The notes under the pieces are model-generated. The model was not told the origin of the DNA. It saw nothing but the letters and a program-made list of their open reading frames with translations, and ran no database searches. From Dawidia soli (lineage in GTDB: Bacteria > Bacteroidota > Bacteroidia > Cytophagales > Cyclobacteriaceae): a stretch of DNA of 64,000 nt. The translations under genes and the position numbers were made by a program. Below, piece by piece: positions 43,966 through 53,635 of the stretch; the stretch's first letter is position 1, and every line of letters starts with the position of its first letter. The stretch lies in the NCBI RefSeq assembly GCF_018598185.1, contig NZ_JAHESC010000029.1, positions 1 to 64,000 of the forward strand, in the 5' to 3' direction.

Positions 43966-44604
43966 ATGAACTACCCCGGCGCAGTCATAACGATCATACT
44001 ATTGTTCCTTTCGGTGTGCGCACAAGCGCAAACACGTGGAAAGAAAGATTATTGGCCTCTGTGGACATACAACCAAAAGAATATCCGGGTTCATGGAATA
44101 TCGGTGGGACTGGGGTTTGAGAATCCGGAAAAAAGAGCGAGTGCGACGAATGGCATACGAATGGAATTAATCGGCTGGGGCGTTGCCATTCCCCTGATGT
44201 CTCAGGCGCCATCGATCGTGCGGGATAGCGCGGACTCTGCGCCGGTTTCGGAGAGAATAAACGGCCTGAGCCTGTCAGCCTCCGGAACGGCCTGTGAGTG
44301 CACGGTAAATGGCATCAATGTTGGATTAATCGGGCACATCAACTATCAGGTAAATGGCGTTACAGCTTCCGCATTCGCGAATGCTGCACGTATACACAAC
44401 GGTGTCCAGCTTGCCCTGATTGCAAACAACGCGCGTATACATAACGGCATCCAGGTTGCCTTTATCGCCAACGAAAGCCTTCAGACCAAAGGTTTGCAAA
44501 TAGGCGCATTTAATACAACAAAGAAACTCCGGGGTGTTCAGTTGGGACTTTGGAATGTCAACGACAGGCGTAAGTTGCCGCTGATCAACTGGAACTTCAG
44601 GTAG
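43966..44604 (+). CDS. Secreted repeat protein with NGxQ(x)ALIAN-type repeats
   Basis: A 212-residue exported protein read from the ATG at 43966, with a signal peptide ending VCAQAQ. The C-terminal half is built of repeats of roughly 14 to 16 residues (VNGINVGLIGHI, HNGVQLALIANNA, HNGIQVAFIANES, LRGVQLGLWNVN), a right-handed beta-helix or repeat-solenoid pattern seen in small surface proteins of Bacteroidota and spirochaetes. The preceding ASGTACECTVNG motif marks the start of the repeat series. The function is unknown; a surface or outer-membrane location is likely. Confidence 0.65.
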   Translation: MNYPGAVITIILLFLSVCAQAQTRGKKDYWPLWTYNQKNIRVHGISVGLGFENPEKRASATNGIRMELIGWGVAIPLMSQAPSIVRDSADSAPVSERINGLSLSASGTACECTVNGINVGLIGHINYQVNGVTASAFANAARIHNGVQLALIANNARIHNGIQVAFIANESLQTKGLQIGAFNTTKKLRGVQLGLWNVNDRRKLPLINWNFR

Positions 44605-44633
44605 TAATCACTCTTTTTTTATCAAACGAAACC

Positions 44634-45299
44634 ATGACGCGACCACCTATCGACGATCTGTTTTTTGAGTTTTACGGCTACTATCCCGCCCCGCCCGGAC
44701 AGGGGTTTGGTATGCTCGTATCCGCGGCATTTAAACTGTTGGCCGGCCAGGAGGTTCCGTTCGACAAAACATGGGATGACCGCAAAACAGGGCAGACCGC
44801 GACCGAAGCAGACGAAAAAGGCGGGATCACCCGGATCAACCTGAAAATGGTCATGCATGTGGCCGAGTATGAACAGGGCGACTTTTCACTCCTCTTTACC
44901 GACGAAGCGGTAGACAAGCTCGCACAGCGTGAGCCCGGGGACGTAACCCTGACCTCTGAAATTCAAACCTTCTACGACGCCAGCGGAAATATCACGGCTA
45001 CGCTGGACACGCTGGGAGACCTGGTCTCTGCCGCCGCGATCGGCGACGATGACTTCACGGCCAGCGGCACCTGGGACCTAGCCGGTCAATACCTGAAATA
45101 CAACGGACAACTATACGGTGTTCTGGGAGTCGAGTACAACGTTCCGGTCAGGGCGGTGAAGTATAGGATTGTGATCGAATCCGACGGAATGGCGAAACTG
45201 TTCGTAACATCGGCGTCCGGAGAAATGGATAAATTGATCAAGGAAGTTGATCTGCGAAGAGCGGCATTTAAAGACGGTAAAGTAGGGATAGCCGTTTGA
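44634..45299 (+). CDS. Hypothetical soluble protein
   Basis: A 221-residue acidic protein without signal peptide. The opening DDLFFEFYGYYPAPPGQGFGML and the strand-rich region GTWDLAGQYLKYNGQLYGVLGVEYN are distinctive, but I do not recognise the family. It follows the repeat protein by 30 bp in the same direction, so the two may be an operon. A strong terminator follows. Confidence 0.6.
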   Translation: MTRPPIDDLFFEFYGYYPAPPGQGFGMLVSAAFKLLAGQEVPFDKTWDDRKTGQTATEADEKGGITRINLKMVMHVAEYEQGDFSLLFTDEAVDKLAQREPGDVTLTSEIQTFYDASGNITATLDTLGDLVSAAAIGDDDFTASGTWDLAGQYLKYNGQLYGVLGVEYNVPVRAVKYRIVIESDGMAKLFVTSASGEMDKLIKEVDLRRAAFKDGKVGIAV

Positions 45300-45300
45300 G

Positions 45301-45335
45301 AAAGCCTGGAATCTTTTTTTGATTCCAGGCTTTTT
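45301..45335. terminator. Bidirectional rho-independent terminator
   Basis: AAAGCCTGGAATC-TTTTTTT-GATTCCAGGCTTT, perfect 13-base arms followed by TT and preceded by AA, between convergent genes. It can end the hypothetical gene and the FtsX permease gene. Confidence 0.9.
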
Positions 45336-45339
45336 ACTT

Positions 45340-47766
45340 CTATTCACTCTTCAGATTGTCCACCGGCTTCACCAGCGCCGCCCGGCTGGTCTGCGACCCG
45401 ATAGTGACCGCGCCAAACAAGATCAGCAGTCCTACACCCAGCAGGATCGTAGGCCCATCGACCGTCACGTGATAAGGTATAAGCTCCAGCCACAGCGAGT
45501 TCAGAAAGTACGCGGCGGGCACCGCGATGACAATCGCGATGAGCAGGATCACGACAAAGCCCTTCGACAGTAAGTAGATCAATGCGCCGTCGCTGCTACC
45601 GAGGATCTTCCGGATAGAGATCTCCTTGAGACGCGTCTCTGTGGTATAGGTCGCCATACCCAACAGCCCGAGACAGGAGATGATGATCGCCAGGCCGGCC
45701 ACCGTCATGAGAACGTGTACGGCGTCGCCGAAGATCAGCTCGTAGAACTTCAATACTTCACCTTCCACATCTTTATAGTCTATCTTCAACGCGGGATTTA
45801 CCACTGCCCACGCTTTCTCGATCGCGGCGGTAGCGGCTTCGCGCGTGCCGCTGTAGCGTACCTGCAGCAGGGCATAGCGCGCGGAGTCGGCCAACAGCAC
45901 AAGCGGCGCGATCTCATCCAGCATGGGGGCGTGGTTGTAATCTTTCACCACACCGATGATGGTCTTGCTCGTCGAGTCCTCGCGATGGATCACGATTTCG
46001 CCCACGGCGTCGAGCGGTGTCTCGAATTGCAGCGCGGCGGCAGCTTTTTCGTTGAGCACGATAAAGTTCCTGTTGGATGCTCCGCCGTTGGGCGGGAAGA
46101 ATTTGCCTGCCACAAGCTTCAGCTCGAGATTGGCCAGATAGTCTTCGTCGACCATAAACCGGTCGACGTCGGTCCAGTCGGAATCTTCGGGGTTTCGTTT
46201 AAAACCATCGCCTTCCTGGTGCCCCGACGCCAGGAGATGCGACACTCCCGATACCTGGGTAATATTTCCATACTTGCCCAGCTCCGCTTTCAGTGCCACC
46301 GCGGAGCTTCCGTTGAGCTGTACGGCAATGTTGTTATGCATATTGAAGCCATGGTCGCGGTTGGTAAACATACTGAGCTGATTGTACGTCACGATCACGC
46401 TCAGAATAAAGATGAGCGATACCGTGAACTGCGCCACGAGCAACACCTTACGCATCGTCACACGCGAGAGAAGCTTCACCTGGTTCAGCCCCTTCAATAC
46501 CTTGACAGGATCAAAACCCGACAATACCACCGCCGGGAAGAATCCGGCCAATATGCCCACCGTCGTGGCGAATACTACAAACAGCGTATACACCAGCACG
46601 CCGCCCTGCAGGTCCCAGCGGAATAACCTGGCGAAGTTCATCTGCATCATCAGCGGCTTGGCGGCGACCAGCAAAAGTATCGCCACCACCAACGCAAACA
46701 GGGTAAGAACAATGGACTCCGTCAGAAACTGCGTAAAGATCTGCCACCGTGCTGCACCCGTAGCCTTGCGCACGCCGATCTCGCGGGCGCGGGTCAGCGA
46801 CCGCGCAATGGACAGGTTGGTAAAATTAAAGCACGACGTGAGCAGGATGACCACGCCCAGTCCGGCAAACACGTAGACAAACATCCAGGGCAGGGTGGGG
46901 CCGATGGGGTTGTTCATCAGATCGCTGGGCGTGATGCTCATAAGAGGCTGCAGGTGAAAACACATGCGGGCGTCTTCACGATGGACCGGGTGCTGAATGT
47001 GGTCGCGGTAGATGCGGTCGAGTATGCCCTGTAGTTCAGCAGCCGTCTTGCCTTCCTCCAGGCGCACGTATGTCCATGTGTTCCAGAAGTTACTCCATTG
47101 ACTCAGGTCTTTTCCCAATACACCCTGTGCCTGCAGGCTTTCCACGGTAGACATACTGGCCAGCGCCTCGAACGCGATGTGCGTCTTGCGCGTCGTCTTC
47201 TTCAGAACCCCCGTTACCGTATACGATCCGATGCCACCCATCTTTACGGTCTGACCGATGGGATTCTCTTCTTCGAAAAGCTTATCGGCCGCCTGTCGGG
47301 TGAGGACCACCGAATAAGGCTTCTTCAGCGCTGTGGCCGCATTGCCATATTCCAGTTCATACTCAAAGAACGTCAGCGTCTCGGGGTCGGTAAAATATCC
47401 GCCCAGGGGAATGTTTACATTCTGGTCGACCACTTCCACCCAGCCGTTTCCGAAACCACGCACAAACCGCACGACTTCCTCAATGCCGGTATACTTCTCC
47501 AGCAGCTCCTGCCGGAGCGGGGCTGCCGAGGTGGACGTTGTATACTCCTCTCCGGGCTGCCCATCCTCATGAACATACCCGCTGACAACGCGGTAAATGC
47601 GGTCGCGCCGGCTGTTGAACCGGTCGTAGCTCATCTGGTCGGCTACCAGCATGATCACCGCCATGGCGATGGTCATGCTCACGGCCAGACCGAAGATATT
47701 GATCGCCGAGAAGAACTTATGCCGCATCAGGTTTCGTACGGCTATTACAATGTAATTTTTAAGCAT
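45340..47766 (-). CDS. ABC transporter permease, MacB/FtsX type
   Basis: An 808-residue membrane protein in the two-halves Bacteroidota arrangement. The start MLKNYIVIAVRNLMRHKFF at 47766 matches the family; the open frame extends 59 codons upstream in a non-homologous region. Helix 1 spans about 21-42, a large periplasmic MacB domain follows, transmembrane groups lie at about 290-440 (ARSLTRAREIGVRKATGAARW coupling helix) and about 690-800 (TRLKEISIRKILGSSDGALIYL). It works with an unlinked ATPase, by analogy with other family members. It is about 50% similar in layout to the permease at 26780. Confidence 0.9.
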   Translation of the reverse strand: MLKNYIVIAVRNLMRHKFFSAINIFGLAVSMTIAMAVIMLVADQMSYDRFNSRRDRIYRVVSGYVHEDGQPGEEYTTSTSAAPLRQELLEKYTGIEEVVRFVRGFGNGWVEVVDQNVNIPLGGYFTDPETLTFFEYELEYGNAATALKKPYSVVLTRQAADKLFEEENPIGQTVKMGGIGSYTVTGVLKKTTRKTHIAFEALASMSTVESLQAQGVLGKDLSQWSNFWNTWTYVRLEEGKTAAELQGILDRIYRDHIQHPVHREDARMCFHLQPLMSITPSDLMNNPIGPTLPWMFVYVFAGLGVVILLTSCFNFTNLSIARSLTRAREIGVRKATGAARWQIFTQFLTESIVLTLFALVVAILLLVAAKPLMMQMNFARLFRWDLQGGVLVYTLFVVFATTVGILAGFFPAVVLSGFDPVKVLKGLNQVKLLSRVTMRKVLLVAQFTVSLIFILSVIVTYNQLSMFTNRDHGFNMHNNIAVQLNGSSAVALKAELGKYGNITQVSGVSHLLASGHQEGDGFKRNPEDSDWTDVDRFMVDEDYLANLELKLVAGKFFPPNGGASNRNFIVLNEKAAAALQFETPLDAVGEIVIHREDSTSKTIIGVVKDYNHAPMLDEIAPLVLLADSARYALLQVRYSGTREAATAAIEKAWAVVNPALKIDYKDVEGEVLKFYELIFGDAVHVLMTVAGLAIIISCLGLLGMATYTTETRLKEISIRKILGSSDGALIYLLSKGFVVILLIAIVIAVPAAYFLNSLWLELIPYHVTVDGPTILLGVGLLILFGAVTIGSQTSRAALVKPVDNLKSE

Positions 47767-48100
47767 AAGGATGTGGTTAGCGCAGATTTGAGGTTCCGGT
47801 CCGTTTGACACAAGGCTGCCAAAGGATGTTGCACCTCGCCGGAATAATTTGTCGATATTTTTTGGGGAACCCGGACCGCGCGGCGGCTCAGCGCCAAACG
47901 CCGATTGTGCAACATCCACCTCCGGCGTGTGTGCGTACACCAACGTACATCAATGGCGATTGTTATAGACTATTGCGCGCGATCATACCGTTGTATCGAG
48001 TCGGGCGGTGGCCCGCTTTTCTTGTATGAGCGGTTTGCGTAACGTCACGGTTTTTGGCTATGTTTGTTTTTGTCGGTACATATCAACGTAACAAAACCAC
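47767..48100. other. Divergent intergenic region
   Basis: This 334-bp gap holds the promoter of the PHP-type gene (listed separately). I see no clear box for the FtsX permease gene on the other strand; an ATCCTTTG near 47810 (minus) is the nearest match. Confidence 0.4.
48034..48066 (+). promoter_or_regulatory. Bacteroidota-type promoter of the PHP-type gene
   Basis: TTTG at 48034-48037, a 21-bp spacer and TATGTTTG at 48059-48066. The gene starts 34 bp further on. This is one of the best matches in the window. Confidence 0.7.
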
Positions 48101-50173
48101 ATGCGCTACAAACTTCTACTGCTCCTGATCCTCTCCGGTTGGACGTTACAGGCACAGGTAAACGTGGACCTGAAAAGCTTCAGCAAGAAAAACGGGACGT
48201 CGGCGACAGCCAAAGGCAATCTCCTGACGGTGTCGTGGCCCGCCGGGGAAAAGAAAACGGGCACGCTTGTTTTTGACCTCTCGGCCGGACAGCCCGTCTT
48301 TAAAAGCATCGAGTTGCAGGAGGGAGGCAAGCGCCATCCCGTTGCCGCGGGTCTTGATGCAGCCTTTCTGCTGACAGTAGGCAAACGCGATCTGGTATCG
48401 CAGAACGGTTGGAATATCTTCTTCGACAAGGTACCCAACAAACCTTTTAAGTCGTACAGCATTGCGTTCGATAAGCGCTCCGCGGCGGTGAGCAGTCTCG
48501 GAACAAGAACGGTGATCAGCATAGGCTCCCTGACAGCCCCGGGCTTTACGGGTGCACTAGAGATCACGTTGTACAACGGCAGTCCGCTGATGAACGTCGC
48601 GGCCGTCATGTCGACGCAGGCTGATTCAACGGCCATCCTGTACGACGCAGGGTTGGTGTCGAAAACGGCGTGGGAGAAGATCGGATGGAGCGATGTGGAC
48701 GAGCACATGAAGTCCATGAAGGCTAATCCCAACGACAGCGCTACGCTGCTGAAGGTTAAATACAGAACCATTATCGGGGAAAACCCGGAGGGCAGCCTCG
48801 CCGTATTTCCCGCGCCGCACCAATATTTCTACCCATTGGACGAAGCCTTTAACCTGAAGTTCGCCTGGGCGGGAAATCATTATCGCCGGCTGGTTGACGG
48901 CTACGGCATCGGCATCCGCCAGGACCTGTTCGGTGACCGCCGGTTCGTGCCCTGGTTCAATGCTCCGCCGGGCACCAAACAACGTCTGAACTTCTTTGTA
49001 TTGCTCAGCGGCGGCAATGCGTCGGCAGCGCTGGAGGAAGTGAAGACGTTCACGCACAACGACCGCTACGCAGCGCTGCCGGGATACAAGACGCTGTCGA
49101 GCCATTTTCACAACGAGTTCATCATGAAAGTGGTGATGTCCGGCAAGCCCATTCCCGAGAAGCCTGCCTTTGTAGACGTCTTCAAACGCATGGGTGTCGA
49201 CATTGTGCACCTGGGTGAGTTTCATTATACCGCCCACCCCAAGGGGCCCGACAGCCTTCGCCTGAAAGAGCTGCGCGCACTGTTCCAGCAATGCGAACGC
49301 CTGTCGACAAAAGACTTTTTGTTGCTTCCCGGCGAAGAACCGAACGAATTCCTCGGCGGTCACTGGCTGCAGCTCTTCCCCAAGCCGGTATACTGGATCA
49401 TGGACCGGAAGGCCGACAAGCCGTTTGTCACCGACGAGCCGGGTTACGGCAAAGTATACCGCATCGCGAACGAAAGCGAAATGCTGGAGTTGTTGAAAAA
49501 GGAGAACGGCCTGGCCTGGACTGCCCACCCCCGTACAAAAGGCTCCACAGGCTATCCCGACAAGTATAAGTCCGCACCCTTCTTCAAAGATCAGCACTTC
49601 CTGGGCGCCGCCTGGAAAGCCATGCCCGCGGACCTTTCGCTTCCTCTGCTCGGCAAACGGGTACTGGACCTCATGGACGACATGAACAATTGGGGAGATC
49701 GCAAAAAGGTGTTAGCAGAAGCCGACCTCTTCACGATAGAACACGAGAACGAGATGTATGCGCACATGAACGTAAACTACCTCAAGCTCGACAAGCTTCC
49801 CGAGTACAAAAACGGCTGGCAGCCTGTGGTGGACGCGCTCGATCAGGGTAAGTTCTTCTCCTCTACCGGCGAAGTCCTGATCCCCGAGTTCACCGTCGAT
49901 GGCAAGAGCACCGGCGAAGAGATTTCTGTCGCGGGGCGCAAATCAACCATCACATTCAAACTAAACTGGACGTTCCCCATGCACTATGCCGAGATCATCT
50001 CCGGCGACGGCCAGAAAGTATACCGCGAGCGCATGGTGTTAGACGATACGCGCAGCTTTGGAGAGCAGACATTTCGAAAGACTGTCGACCTCAAGGGCAG
50101 AAAATGGGTACGCCTGGAGGCGTGGGATGTTGCTGCTAATGGTGCATTTACGCAGACGGTTTGGATCAAGTAA
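48101..50173 (+). CDS. Exported PHP-domain protein (CehA/McbA-like metallohydrolase)
   Basis: A 690-residue protein with signal peptide (ending TLQAQ). The first 330 residues are beta-rich. From about 335 on, metal-ligand segments of the PHP superfamily occur in the expected order: LSSHFHNE (HxH), VDIVHLGEFHYTAHP, LPGEEPN (Glu) and TAHPRTKG (His near 476). This is the layout of CehA/McbA-like proteins. The last 130 residues form a beta-sandwich (SVAGRKSTITFKLNWTFP). It probably hydrolyses a phosphate or carbamate ester outside the cytosol; the natural substrate is unknown. The promoter upstream is strong, and DUF1028 follows by 93 bp. Confidence 0.65.
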   Translation: MRYKLLLLLILSGWTLQAQVNVDLKSFSKKNGTSATAKGNLLTVSWPAGEKKTGTLVFDLSAGQPVFKSIELQEGGKRHPVAAGLDAAFLLTVGKRDLVSQNGWNIFFDKVPNKPFKSYSIAFDKRSAAVSSLGTRTVISIGSLTAPGFTGALEITLYNGSPLMNVAAVMSTQADSTAILYDAGLVSKTAWEKIGWSDVDEHMKSMKANPNDSATLLKVKYRTIIGENPEGSLAVFPAPHQYFYPLDEAFNLKFAWAGNHYRRLVDGYGIGIRQDLFGDRRFVPWFNAPPGTKQRLNFFVLLSGGNASAALEEVKTFTHNDRYAALPGYKTLSSHFHNEFIMKVVMSGKPIPEKPAFVDVFKRMGVDIVHLGEFHYTAHPKGPDSLRLKELRALFQQCERLSTKDFLLLPGEEPNEFLGGHWLQLFPKPVYWIMDRKADKPFVTDEPGYGKVYRIANESEMLELLKKENGLAWTAHPRTKGSTGYPDKYKSAPFFKDQHFLGAAWKAMPADLSLPLLGKRVLDLMDDMNNWGDRKKVLAEADLFTIEHENEMYAHMNVNYLKLDKLPEYKNGWQPVVDALDQGKFFSSTGEVLIPEFTVDGKSTGEEISVAGRKSTITFKLNWTFPMHYAEIISGDGQKVYRERMVLDDTRSFGEQTFRKTVDLKGRKWVRLEAWDVAANGAFTQTVWIK

Positions 50174-50266
50174 TTTTTAAGCTATTTTATAGACCACTCA
50201 TAACCATGCACTATATAGATCCGGGTCCGTCCCAACCGATGCCGGAGCTGAAGAGGTGAAAGAAGT

Positions 50267-50992
50267 ATGAAGAAGCTTATCGCCGCGGTTGTCATCGTAT
50301 TGCTGGCGCATACACACGTGTTTGCAACATGGTCGATTATTATTGTTGATCCCAAAACACACGAGATCGGCATCGCCGGAGCTTCCTGTACGTATAACTG
50401 TTACGGCATTGGTAAGATCGTGCCCAACGTGGGGGGCGTCATTGTGCAGGCGATGAGCAATAGCGATGCGCGCGAAAAGGGGATCCGGATGATCCTGGCA
50501 AACGCCTTGCCCGACGAGATCATCACGGCCATGCGAGACTCGATCTTCGACCCCGAACGCCAGCAATATGCCGTAGTGACGATCGGATTCCTGGATCAGC
50601 CCGGCATCTATACGGGGCGTTTGACGAAGCCCTTTCATGGTGGCCTGACCGACTACGGTGTTTCCGTGCAGGGAAATACGTTGGCCAGCGATACCACGCT
50701 GGCCGTCGTCATGGCTGCTGTACGGAAAGGAAAAGGAGATGCCCTGCACATTTCGGAAATTCTCCTGACGGCGTTGGAAGCCGGTGCACGGGCCGGTGGC
50801 GACAAACGGTGTGGCGAGCAGCGGGCGACCAGTGCCTTTCTGATGGTCGTCAACCCAAACGATAAGAGACCTTATCTGGATTTGCAGATTTTCGGACAAG
50901 GTAAGGGCAAGCAGAATGCAGTGGACTTATTGAGACTTAAGTACCAGCGATGGAAAAGAAAAGCGGACAGACGTCACAGGGCAGAGACATAA
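50267..50992 (+). CDS. DUF1028 family exported protein
   Basis: A 241-residue protein of the DUF1028 family, which I recall as having an Ntn-hydrolase-type fold. The signal peptide ends at HVFA (1-20), leaving Thr21-Trp as the mature N-terminus, a residue type that could act as an N-terminal nucleophile. Family segments follow: THEIGIAGASCTYNCYGIGKIVPNVGG with QAMSNSDAREKG, then HGGLTDYGVSVQGN. Substrate unknown. The GNAT reading frame begins inside its last 43 bp, suggesting coupled translation. Confidence 0.8.
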   Translation: MKKLIAAVVIVLLAHTHVFATWSIIIVDPKTHEIGIAGASCTYNCYGIGKIVPNVGGVIVQAMSNSDAREKGIRMILANALPDEIITAMRDSIFDPERQQYAVVTIGFLDQPGIYTGRLTKPFHGGLTDYGVSVQGNTLASDTTLAVVMAAVRKGKGDALHISEILLTALEAGARAGGDKRCGEQRATSAFLMVVNPNDKRPYLDLQIFGQGKGKQNAVDLLRLKYQRWKRKADRRHRAET

Positions 50993-51491
50993 CACTGGCG
51001 GATGTCATCATACGAACCGACCTTCGTCCCGGTGATATGGGCTTTGTCATTCACCGTCACGGTAAGCTGTATCAAGAGGAGTATGGCTATGGCGCGGCGT
51101 TTGAAGCGTACGTCAGCGCGGGGTTCTATGAGTTTTACGAGAACTATGACCCGCGCATTGATCGTGGTGGGTATGCGAGCACCGCGACAGGATCGTAGGC
51201 TTTCTGCTGCTCATGCACCGCGAGAACAACACCGCTCAGCTTCGTTATTTTTATCTCGATCCCGAATACCGCGGCATCGGTCTGGGCAGGAAGCTGATGA
51301 ATCTCTATATGGCTTTTCTGTCGGAAGCCGGTTACAGCGCGTCGTATCTTTGGACGACGCATGAGCTTCCCGCGGCGGCGCATCTCTACATGTCGTATGG
51401 CTTCGAGCTGACGGAAGAAAAAGATTCCACTGCGTTTGGCAAGCCGCTCAAAGAGCAACGCTACGACCTCAGGAGGATTTCGAAGCGCTGA
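50950..51491 (+). pseudogene. GNAT acetyltransferase gene, frameshifted
   Basis: Two frames together encode one GNAT acetyltransferase of about 180 residues. The N-terminal frame (MEKKSGQTSQGRDITLADVI, then IIRTDLRPGDMGFVIHRHG) ends after YENYDPRIDRGG. The C-terminal frame resumes as EHRDRIVGFLLLM and contains the acetyl-CoA loop PEYRGIGLGRKLM with the C-terminal SYGFELTEEKD. The shift lies near 51165-51175; a single added base in GTGGTGGG would give RVWVCEHRD. Either the gene is newly inactivated or the sequence carries an indel. Confidence 0.8.
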
Positions 51492-51502
51492 GGACACCCC
51501 CG

Positions 51503-53200
51503 TTATTGTATAGCAAATTCGATCGTGTCCAGCGTTTTGACGTTGCCCAGGAAGTCGACGGCTTTGATCTTCAGCGAATGCACGCCTTTGGTAATGAACT
51601 TTACCGGTTGCGTGTACAGCATGTCCGGCTGCTGGTTCAATGAAAAGTATATGGCTTTTGTGCCCACAGCCTTGTCTGTGGCCGCCATATAGAAGCTCGT
51701 GCCCGAGGCGTAGATCGGGATCTCCTGCTCCCTGGCCACCAGCTTTTGCGAGCCTATCTTCTCGAGACTGGTATGAACAAAGATCTCGGGCGCCGTATTG
51801 TCTACGACAAAGAACGCAGTCTTGACGGCCGAGTTGTTCACCAGGTCTGTGCCGCTGTAGGAGATGGAATGTTTTCCTTCGACGGGTACGACGAACGGTG
51901 CTTCGTAGGTCGTTTCGATACCGTTGTCAAGTTTATAGTCGACGATCGCGCCACCCGATTCGGCGTCAAAGCTCTTGATCGTAAAGATCGTCTTGCCGGT
52001 TACAAAAAGCGTATCGCGTGTGAATACCTTTGGCAGGCTGACGCTGTGCGAGACGACGGGCGGGGTATCGTCAATATAGATGGTGCTGACCTGTTTGTCG
52101 GTAACTGTGGCGCCTACGTTGCCGACCTGGTCGATCGCCCGGTATTTGATCGAGTACGTGCCTTGTTTAGCCGGTAATGCAAAAGGAGCGGTATAGACTT
52201 TCTCCGGCGCACCGTTGATGCTGTAGAAGAGCTGCTTCACGCCCGATTTATTGTCGGTCGCTTCCAGCGCGATCAGCGTGCTGGTGCTGGCATAGGAGCG
52301 GCCTTCTGATACGGCAAAATCCGCATCGAACGACGATTTCACTTCGGGGCCTTTTGAATCGAGGTAAAACGTGAACGTGCGGGGAGATTCCAGATTGCCG
52401 ACGTTGTCGGACGAGTAGTAGGTGAGGGTATGCTCGCCGTCGGCCAGGCCGGCCGGCGAGATCCGGGTCGTGTAGAGTACTGGCTTGCCGGTATCAAAAT
52501 AGTACTCGGTCCTTTTCACACCCGACGCTTCGTCGCGGGTGGCGAGGGCGATCCATGCGCGGGGCGAAAGGATCTGACTATCGAGGTGGCCGCCGCTCAC
52601 TTCGTGGGTCGACGTGGGCGCCGTGAGGTCTACCGTAAAGGTGGCCCACTTGGGTTGTTCAACATTGCCTACGTTGTCGACCGCGAAATACCGGACGGTG
52701 TATTCTTTCTCGTCGGACAATGCGATGGGAGCGGAAAGCTGGGTATAGGGAGCCTGGTTGATGGAAAGGTGCGCGCCCGCCAGTCCGGACATTTCGTCTT
52801 TCGCCTTTACGGAGATAGTAAGGCCTTTTCCAAAAAAGATCTTTGCGCCCGCATGACGGGTTGCGCCTGGCAGGTCCAGTACCGATACCGGGGCCATGCC
52901 ATCGGCGTTCACGGCGAAGGCAACCGTGCTTTCCTTGGTGTGATGGCTGTCGTCGTGTTTGATGAGGTGCTTGCCGTGGCCGTCCCATTTCATGGCGTGA
53001 GCGGATTCTTTTCCTTCGGTCAGCGTGAACGCGTCCGCCGAACCGGGGGAGGGCGAGAGCTGAAGATAGACGGGCAGTGACAGCGGCCAATAGAGGTTGC
53101 CTGCCGCATCTTTATAGGGTTTCTTTTCGAAGGCAGGCTGATCCTGAGAGAAGGCAGTCACTACGAGGCATAACGCCAGCGTAGAAAAGATTAAGCGCAT
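51503..53200 (-). CDS. Secreted Ig-like repeat protein (OmpL47-type)
   Basis: A 565-residue exported protein. A signal peptide ends at VTAFSQ. After about 130 residues, it holds about five repeats of roughly 85 residues, each with the pattern SGVKxxxYSINGxPxxxYxxP and AxDxVGNVE, the beta-sandwich unit of OmpL47/FN3-associated domains. Repeat starts lie near 135, 220, 310, 400 and 490. These domains bind other molecules or hold enzyme domains away from the surface; here they make up most of the protein. No T9SS or sortase tail is evident. Confidence 0.75.
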   Translation of the reverse strand: MRLIFSTLALCLVVTAFSQDQPAFEKKPYKDAAGNLYWPLSLPVYLQLSPSPGSADAFTLTEGKESAHAMKWDGHGKHLIKHDDSHHTKESTVAFAVNADGMAPVSVLDLPGATRHAGAKIFFGKGLTISVKAKDEMSGLAGAHLSINQAPYTQLSAPIALSDEKEYTVRYFAVDNVGNVEQPKWATFTVDLTAPTSTHEVSGGHLDSQILSPRAWIALATRDEASGVKRTEYYFDTGKPVLYTTRISPAGLADGEHTLTYYSSDNVGNLESPRTFTFYLDSKGPEVKSSFDADFAVSEGRSYASTSTLIALEATDNKSGVKQLFYSINGAPEKVYTAPFALPAKQGTYSIKYRAIDQVGNVGATVTDKQVSTIYIDDTPPVVSHSVSLPKVFTRDTLFVTGKTIFTIKSFDAESGGAIVDYKLDNGIETTYEAPFVVPVEGKHSISYSGTDLVNNSAVKTAFFVVDNTAPEIFVHTSLEKIGSQKLVAREQEIPIYASGTSFYMAATDKAVGTKAIYFSLNQQPDMLYTQPVKFITKGVHSLKIKAVDFLGNVKTLDTIEFAIQ

Positions 53201-53635
53201 ATAGAGTTAAGGTTCTAGTGTATCAGGCAGTTTCAAAATAATAAAAATATCGGCTAATTGTCATGTGCATTCGTTGCCACAAGCGCAGGAGATAAAAGAC
53301 ATTTGTCTGCACAAAGGCTTACCCGGGGAAAATTTTGCGAATGTCGGGTAAAAAGGCACCTTGGATAATCAGGAAAGTCCCTACCGTCGGTAAGCGCTAA
53401 TCCGCTCATTTCCACGGTAAAAAGCAACTGCGGCGGCATCCGCCCGCCGGCGAGTGGTCGTCCCGTCGACATATTCCGGATCTTACCATACAGGTGTCAC
53501 TTAAAGCAGAAAAAGCTGCGCTCGCGGGGGCGATAACGCCCGGGGCTTCATACGCCACACGGGTCGTCGCCGAAAACGGTGGGTATGGTTTTTTCGATGG
53601 TCCCGTGAAAAACGTGTGTTATGAATCTGCATGTT
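53201..53635. other. Intergenic region, no gene seen
   Basis: No family-like frame on either strand. A minus-strand frame at 53254-53472 has no distinctive features. The region is GC-rich around 53500-53560. No terminator or promoter box recognised. Confidence 0.5.
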
